This document shows positions 7,591 through 10,759 of a stretch of 10,759 nt of DNA, in pieces. How positions within the stretch are numbered: the stretch's first letter is position 1; every line of letters starts with the position of its first letter. Below the pieces are notes generated by a model. The model had not been told where the DNA came from, did no database searches, and saw nothing but the letters and a program-made list of their open reading frames with translations. A program made the translations under genes and the position numbers. Source of the stretch: an uncultured Spirochaetota bacterium (lineage in GTDB: Bacteria > Spirochaetota > UBA4802 > UBA5368). The stretch lies in NCBI GenBank assembly GCA_937864375.1, contig CALMJO010000592.1, forward strand, positions 1 through 10,759. The letters are read 5' to 3'.

Positions 7591-7612
7591 TACAAAAATC
7601 AATGGAGGAACC

Positions 7613-8650
7613 ATGCTTACCCAATACGGATGGAACAATCACTTTCAGAACGTGTATAACGAGGCGGGAATCGTGCTTCCCGCCGGCAGGATCATCGCGG
7701 CGCACGGCGCGCAGTTTCGCGTAATGGCCGCGGGCGGTCCCTGCACCGCGGAGCTTTCGGGAAGGATCATGCACACCGCCGCGGACGCGGCGGAGCTTCC
7801 CGTGACGGGGGACTGGGTCTACCTTGCCGGGGGCGAGGGCGCGAGCCACGCGCTCGTCTACGGCGTGCTCCCGCGGAAGACTGCGCTGGTCCGCAAAAAG
7901 CCGGGATCCCATGCGGTCCAGGTCCTCGCCGCGAACGTGGACACGCTCGTCATCGTCACGGCGCTGGATGACACGTACAGCGTTTCGCGAATCGAGCGGT
8001 TCCTGTCGCTCGCGAGGGAGGGAGGGATCGAGCCGTTCCTCGTGTTCAACAAGACCGATCTCGCGGAAGGGCTCGATGCGAAAAAGGAGGAGATCGCCCG
8101 CGTGTTCCCGGGAGCCCGCGCCGCCTGGATGTCCGCGGTCTCCGGTGGCGGGATGGAAGGGCTGGGGGCCGCACTCGTCCCCGGCGAAACCTGTGTCCTC
8201 GCGGGATCGTCGGGCGCGGGCAAGTCCACCATTCTCAACCGTCTGCTGGGCGATGAATTGATCCCCACTGCGCCGGTGCGCGAGGATGACGGGAAGGGAA
8301 GGCACACCACGACTGCACGGGAGCTCTTCGTCCTGCCGGGCGGCGCCGTCATCATAGACACGCCGGGTCTGCGCGAGGTGGGCATATGGGCGGATGCCGA
8401 CGGGGTGGACGACGTGTTCGACGACATAAGGAGGCTCTCCGGCGGCTGCAGATTTGGCGACTGCACACATACCGTGGAGCCGGGCTGCGCGGTACTCGAT
8501 GCGCTCTCCTCGGGTGAGCTGGACGGGCGCCGCTACGCCAATTACATGAAGATGAGCGGGGAAGCGCGCGAAAACCAGCGCTCCCCCCGCTGGAAGAGCA
8601 TTTCGAAGGAGATCAAGCGATTCTACGAAAAGAGCGACAAGTACCGCTAG
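7613..8650 (+). CDS. rsgA: Small ribosomal subunit biogenesis GTPase RsgA (YjeQ)
   Basis: RsgA is a circularly permuted GTPase that checks late maturation of the 30S ribosomal subunit. The protein has 345 residues, normal for the family. An N-terminal OB-fold contains VTGDWVYL (64-71). The GTPase motifs appear in permuted order: G4 NKTDL (146-150), G5 SAVSG (174-178), G1 GSSGAGKS (198-205), G2 GRHTTT (229-234), G3 DTPG (249-252). The C-terminal zinc-binding segment has C279, C284, H286 and C292 (CRFGDCTHTVEPGC). The start at 7613 has GGAGGA four bases upstream. An in-frame ATG at 7505 lacks a ribosome binding site, sits inside a hairpin loop, and would add 36 Pro/Arg/Ala-rich residues that do not look like the OB-fold. 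It follows a long structured leader, which may regulate it. Confidence 0.96.
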   Translation: MLTQYGWNNHFQNVYNEAGIVLPAGRIIAAHGAQFRVMAAGGPCTAELSGRIMHTAADAAELPVTGDWVYLAGGEGASHALVYGVLPRKTALVRKKPGSHAVQVLAANVDTLVIVTALDDTYSVSRIERFLSLAREGGIEPFLVFNKTDLAEGLDAKKEEIARVFPGARAAWMSAVSGGGMEGLGAALVPGETCVLAGSSGAGKSTILNRLLGDELIPTAPVREDDGKGRHTTTARELFVLPGGAVIIDTPGLREVGIWADADGVDDVFDDIRRLSGGCRFGDCTHTVEPGCAVLDALSSGELDGRRYANYMKMSGEARENQRSPRWKSISKEIKRFYEKSDKYR

Positions 8651-8663
8651 GCGCGTATATTCC

Positions 8664-8691
8664 TTGACGCGCCGCCTGCCGACAATTAAAT
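8664..8691 (+). promoter_or_regulatory. Candidate promoter for the 58-residue ORF
   Basis: TTGACG (8664-8669, five of six) and TTAAAT (8686-8691, four of six) are 16 bases apart, in the gap after rsgA. The predicted start near 8698 leaves a leader of about 55 bases. The -35 overlaps a stem GGCGCG/CGCGCC (8650-8655 and 8668-8673, 12-base loop) that could mark the rsgA transcript end, although no T-run follows it. Confidence 0.35.
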
Positions 8692-8752
8692 GAGAACGGC
8701 GGGACATTGAAGAGGAGGAAGGGGGGACGCCGACTGGTCTTCCCGAGGGACT

Positions 8753-8929
8753 ATGCTGGGACGCGGGGACGAGTACGAAGCGATCTTGAAATTTTCGATG
8801 AAGCTCAAGGCCTGCGAGCAGGCCCTGGGCGACATCGTTAAAAACTCCAGGGACGCGCGCATACGCGAGATCGCCCGGCGCGCCCTGGAGCGCTCCGCCG
8901 AAATCGAGGTCGATTTCACATTCCTGTGA
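8753..8929 (+). CDS. Small protein of unknown function (58 residues)
   Basis: The ORF encodes 58 residues starting MLGRGDEYEAILKFSMKLKA and ending EVDFTFL. It looks mostly helical and charged (KACEQALGDIVKNSRDARIR), with no membrane segment and one cysteine at residue 21. There is no other start codon between the in-frame stop at 8708 and this ATG. The nearest purine-rich site, GAGGGA at 8745-8750, is only two bases from the ATG, which is short. A much better AGGAGGA at 8713-8719 is too distant. It ends 10 bases before the stop of the convergent exbD. Helix-like amino-acid composition and the wish to explain an otherwise 289-base gap support it. I do not recognise the family. Confidence 0.5.
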   Translation: MLGRGDEYEAILKFSMKLKACEQALGDIVKNSRDARIREIARRALERSAEIEVDFTFL

Positions 8930-8939
8930 GGGGCTTCGC

Positions 8940-9362
8940 CTATTTCCGGGGCTCTATCTGGAGAAAGGTCTTCCTGATACCGGCCTGGTTCGCCATGTCG
9001 ATTATCCTGATGATGTGGTCGAACTTGCAGTTCTTGTCGCCGTACACGACGAGCGAGGAGTCGGGCCCCCCGCGCGATATCTCTGTCAGCCGCTCGGCGA
9101 TCTTCTGCGGCTCGGTCTTGATGTCGTAGCGCGTGTTGCTGATGTACACGTCTCCCGCCAGGTCAACCGTGACCTTCACGTTGTGAGGCAGGTCGCCCGC
9201 CTTCGCGGTCTTCTTCGCGCCGGGAAGGTCCACCCGTATGCTCCCGCCCATCAACAGCGGCGTGGCGATCATGAAGATAATGAGCAGTACCAGGACGATG
9301 TCGGTGAAGGGGGTGATGTTGATCTCCACCATCGTCCGGTTGCGTCGCGTGCGTGCGCGCAT
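8940..9362 (-). CDS. exbD: Biopolymer transport protein ExbD/TolR
   Basis: This inner-membrane protein of 140 residues is the plug or peptidoglycan-side partner in the ExbB-ExbD (or TolQ-TolR) proton-driven motor. A short basic cytoplasmic N-terminus (MRARTRRNRT) leads into the signature INITPFTDIVLVLLIIFMIA, with the conserved proton-pathway aspartate at D21 at the start of the single membrane helix (about 22-39). The periplasmic domain follows, with the typical VYGDKNCKFDHIIRIIDMA segment at about 106-124. It starts four bases after the exbB stop. GGGGAAG within the end of exbB serves as ribosome binding site, so the two are an operon. ExbD or TolR cannot be decided from sequence alone; no tonB, tolA or tolB is seen nearby. 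Confidence 0.93.
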   Translation of the reverse strand: MRARTRRNRTMVEINITPFTDIVLVLLIIFMIATPLLMGGSIRVDLPGAKKTAKAGDLPHNVKVTVDLAGDVYISNTRYDIKTEPQKIAERLTEISRGGPDSSLVVYGDKNCKFDHIIRIIDMANQAGIRKTFLQIEPRK

Positions 9363-9366
9363 GGCC

Positions 9367-9993
9367 CTAGCGCTTCCCCGCGAAGATGTCCATGAGCTCG
9401 GACTCGCACAGCTCCATGTCGTCGATGGCGGTTTCGATGCGCCTCATGATGAGGTTGTACGCGATCACCGAGGGAACCGCGACGAGGATACCGGCCGCGG
9501 TCGATACCAGCGCCTCGGAGATGCCGCCAATCACGATGTTGATGCCGCCCACGCCCGCCGACGATATGTCGCCGAACGCCCGTATGATGCCGATCACCGT
9601 GCCGAAGAGCCCTATGTACACCGCCGTGCTCCCGATGGTCCCCAAAAGACTGGTGAACTTTTCCAGAGCGCGCGTCTCCACGGCGATCTGGCGCTCCATG
9701 GCTCCGCGCGCGAGCGATGAATCGGCGCCGGGTACGCAGAGTCCTTCGTGCACCACCCGCGCGATCGCGGAAGGGCTCTCAACGCAGTGCAGGCGCGCGC
9801 GCTCGTGACCGGATGCGTACATGGATTCGCGGACGAGCTTCATGAAAGGCGCGCGAGCGAGAGACGCGTTCCGGCGAAAATAAATGACGCGCTCGATGAT
9901 GACGGCGAACGAGACGATGGAACATGCGATCAGCAGGTAAACCGTGAAGCTCCCCGACGAGAGGATGTTCCCAATGGAAATCTGTACCGGCAT
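9367..9993 (-). CDS. exbB: MotA/TolQ/ExbB proton channel family protein
   Basis: This inner-membrane channel subunit of 208 residues pairs with ExbD to convert proton-motive force into mechanical work on a partner in the periplasm. Three membrane helices are visible: about residues 17-37 (VYLLIACSIVSFAVIIERV), 116-138 (IGLFGTVIGIIRAF) and 156-180 (SEALVSTAAGILVAVPSVIA). The last two contain the family signatures. I chose the ATG at 9993 because AGGAG (10004-10008) lies ten bases upstream and the first helix then starts at the usual distance. An in-frame ATG at 10242 would add 83 residues with no resemblance to the family. It is the first gene of the exbB-exbD operon and is preceded by a structured leader. 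Confidence 0.93.
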   Translation of the reverse strand: MPVQISIGNILSSGSFTVYLLIACSIVSFAVIIERVIYFRRNASLARAPFMKLVRESMYASGHERARLHCVESPSAIARVVHEGLCVPGADSSLARGAMERQIAVETRALEKFTSLLGTIGSTAVYIGLFGTVIGIIRAFGDISSAGVGGINIVIGGISEALVSTAAGILVAVPSVIAYNLIMRRIETAIDDMELCESELMDIFAGKR

Positions 9994-10016
9994 TTCAGGA
10001 CCGCTCCTGTTTAGAT

Positions 10017-10040
10017 GCGTCACGCATGACGCCAGGCGTC
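10017..10040. promoter_or_regulatory. Overlapping, mutually exclusive hairpins in the exbB leader
   Basis: GCGTCA (10017-10022) pairs with TGACGC (10027-10032) around a four-base loop. GACGCC (10028-10033) pairs with GGCGTC (10035-10040) around one base. Both use the same central GACGC, so only one can form at a time. The element lies 24-47 bases upstream of the exbB start. It could be an RNA switch or, as DNA, an operator with three alternating half-sites. Confidence 0.4.
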
Positions 10041-10072
10041 GGTGCGCGCGGGGATGATTCTTATGGGTTGCC

Positions 10073-10100
10073 ACTATCACCCATGTTACAGGAAAGGCAA
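10073..10100 (-). promoter_or_regulatory. Candidate promoter for exbB-exbD (weak)
   Basis: On the minus strand TTGCCT (10100-10095) and GATAGT (10078-10073) are 16 bases apart, each four of six to the sigma-70 consensus. The T/A-rich stretch just upstream (10101-10116) resembles an UP element. The leader would be about 73 bases and would contain the overlapping hairpins. Confidence 0.35.
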
Positions 10101-10117
10101 GATTTATTTTTTCAATC

Positions 10118-10134
10118 GTGACTGGAAGTGACTG
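10118..10134. repeat. Direct heptamer repeat with 10-bp period
   Basis: GTGACTG occurs at 10118-10124 and again at 10128-10134, separated by GAA. The period of 10 bp puts both copies on the same face of the helix, as in direct-repeat operators of OmpR/PhoB-type regulators. It lies in the divergent region between exbB and the 83-residue gene, just upstream of the exbB promoter candidate. No such regulator is encoded in this window. Confidence 0.35.
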
Positions 10135-10200
10135 CGCGGATTGAAGCTTCGCCCGCCATGAAGATGATCGGCCACCATATCTCTTGACGGGAGGAGAATG

Positions 10201-10266
10201 ATGCCTCATGAAAAGGATAGACGCATTCATTGCGGAACACACCCGAACCGGGAGGAAGAGGGATGA
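10201..10266 (+). CDS. Possible 21-residue ORF translationally coupled to the next gene
   Basis: A strong GGGAGGAG (10189-10196) precedes a double ATG at 10198 and 10201; spacing favours the second. The ORF encodes 21 residues (MPHEKDRRIHCGTHPNREEE and a final G), rich in charge and histidine. Its TGA at 10264-10266 overlaps the ATG of the following gene as ATGA, the classic arrangement for translational coupling. No family is recognised. It may be a leader whose translation sets expression of the downstream gene, or a chance ORF. Confidence 0.4.
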   Translation: MPHEKDRRIHCGTHPNREEEG

Positions 10267-10514
10267 ACATATCCGAAAAAATAGACCGGATGATCGCCCG
10301 TCTCGAGGCGAAAGGGATGGGCGCCGAATACGTGGTGATGGGAAAGGCGACCTGCGTGAAGTGGCTCGTGGAGCAGGCGGCGCGCGGCACCGACATGGCG
10401 TGGCGACCGGCCAGGGTCTATCATTTCAGCCACGGGCGCGTTCCCGTTGTAGTCTGCGAGAGCGAGATCCTCGAGGTGGTGCCCAACGCGCGATATATGC
10501 TCGATCTATCGTAG
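10263..10514 (+). CDS. Conserved-looking protein of unknown function (83 residues)
   Basis: The protein has 83 residues and is soluble. An N-terminal charged helix (MNISEKIDRMIARLEAKGMG) precedes alternating strand-like and helix-like segments: AEYVVMGKATCVKWLVEQAA, then RVYHFSHGRVPVVVCESEIL, then VVPNARYMLDLS. It has two cysteines (C31, C65), two histidines (H54, H57) and no membrane segment. The ATG at 10263 has GGAGG at 10251-10255 with seven bases spacing. An in-frame ATG at 10230 has no such site. A 21-residue ORF overlaps its start by ATGA. It is divergent from exbB and convergent with a chemoreceptor. Good ribosome binding site and amino-acid balance make it a real gene, but I do not recognise the family and assign no function. 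Confidence 0.75.
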   Translation: MNISEKIDRMIARLEAKGMGAEYVVMGKATCVKWLVEQAARGTDMAWRPARVYHFSHGRVPVVVCESEILEVVPNARYMLDLS

Positions 10515-10525
10515 GACAGGTTCCG

Positions 10526-10543
10526 CGGAAGGAGCCCCTTCCG
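10526..10543. terminator. Hairpin after the 83-residue gene (possible terminator)
   Basis: CGGAAGG (10526-10532) and CCTTCCG (10537-10543) form a perfect 7-bp stem with loop AGCC, 12 bases after the stop codon. There is no T-run on either side, so intrinsic termination is uncertain. It could act in both directions, since a chemoreceptor converges from the other side. The rest of 10544-10621 holds no feature I can support. Confidence 0.4.
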
Positions 10544-10621
10544 GTACCCGTATTCATCGATTCGGGCGCGCCATGCCCAAAGAAGCCGTGAACCGCGCCG
10601 GTGAATTGCAGGAGGGAATCA

Positions 10622-10759
10622 CTAGTCCTTGATGTGAAGCGTGAAGGAGCCCAGGCGCGAATAGAGCGAGGACGCGCTTTTCCCAATGCCCGACGCGTAA
10701 CCGTTGACGGCCTCGGCGCTTTCCGCGGTGACCGCGGAGATCTGGGTGATGGACCCGAT
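10622..10759 (-). CDS. Methyl-accepting chemotaxis protein, C-terminal end (partial)
   Basis: The last 45 codons of a chemoreceptor-like gene run off the window edge; the frame is complete to base 10759 and the stop is TAG at 10624-10622. The visible tail, with SITQISAVTAESAEAVNGYA followed by SGIGKSASSLYSRLGSFTLHI, has the helical pattern of the C-terminal arm of the receptor coiled coil (compare the family's ISAVTEE and SA-x-L-x-x-LV-x-x-F endings). No CheR-docking pentapeptide is present. The signalling tip lies outside the window, so the assignment rests on the tail and on the resemblance to the complete receptor at 5379-7193. Confidence 0.75.
   Translation of the reverse strand: MGSITQISAVTAESAEAVNGYASGIGKSASSLYSRLGSFTLHIKD

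Noticed and set aside
7505..7612. Longer rsgA starting at 7505
   Set aside because: No ribosome binding site, the ATG lies in a hairpin loop, and the added residues are low-complexity Pro/Ala/Arg.
7406..8707. A 433-codon open frame on the minus strand opposite rsgA
   Set aside because: The plus strand has every RsgA motif in order. The antisense frame is arginine/histidine-rich with no recognisable domain, as expected from high-GC codon bias.
8916..8929. TCACA-N4-TGTGA inverted repeat, CRP-like at first sight
   Set aside because: The half-sites are in the wrong order and spacing for CRP (TGTGA-N6-TCACA), and it lies inside the end of a coding region.
9994..10242. Longer exbB starting at 10242
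   Set aside because: The added 83 residues match nothing in the family; a proper ribosome binding site precedes the ATG at 9993.
10573..10632. 19-residue plus-strand ORF starting at 10573
   Set aside because: No ribosome binding site and it runs into the antisense of the chemoreceptor end; probably chance.

Overview
This is a GC-rich bacterial chromosomal window (roughly 60% GC by eye) with tightly packed genes and no phage, transposon, CRISPR or tRNA signal. The organism cannot be named from the sequence alone. Multi-pass-membrane chemoreceptors without HAMP domains, a receptor tip reading [20 protein letters not shown], a GAF-PAS hybrid kinase beside a stand-alone receiver, and the RsgA style all suggest a free-living spirochaete (Spirochaetota). 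A deltaproteobacterium or a relative is not excluded.

Layout. (1) 1-2010, plus strand: the end of gltB and all of gltD, the two subunits of glutamate synthase, joined by a TAATG overlap. (2) 2046-4626, minus strand: a two-gene signalling operon, hybrid histidine kinase then single-domain response regulator, driven by a near-consensus sigma-70 promoter at 4653-4681. (3) 4867-5382, plus strand: a four-helix membrane protein resembling DUF2269/CopD-type proteins, divergent from the kinase. (4) 5379-7193, minus strand: a chemoreceptor with seven predicted membrane helices. Its stop codon overlaps that of the membrane protein (CTAA, 4 bp). (5) 7194-7612: a 419-base divergent intergenic region that is unusually rich in structure. 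It holds an extended -10 promoter for the chemoreceptor, a 10-bp long-range inverted repeat, a possible 17-codon leader ORF with a good ribosome binding site, and three successive GC-rich hairpins in front of rsgA. (6) 7613-8650: rsgA, the ribosome-assembly GTPase, followed by a 58-residue unknown ORF. (7) 8940-9993, minus strand: exbB-exbD, an inner-membrane proton-driven motor pair without a tonB beside it. (8) 9994-10514: a second structured divergent region, then an 83-residue unknown protein preceded by a tiny ORF coupled to it by ATGA. (9) 10622-end, minus strand: the C-terminus of another chemoreceptor.

How they fit together. The glutamate synthase genes and rsgA are housekeeping. The kinase, regulator and two chemoreceptors make the window sensory in character, but no downstream output is visible. 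The strongest candidates for undescribed biology are in the non-coding parts: the rsgA leader, the exbB leader with mutually exclusive hairpins, and the coupled leader ORF of the 83-residue gene. No clear new multi-gene system is present.
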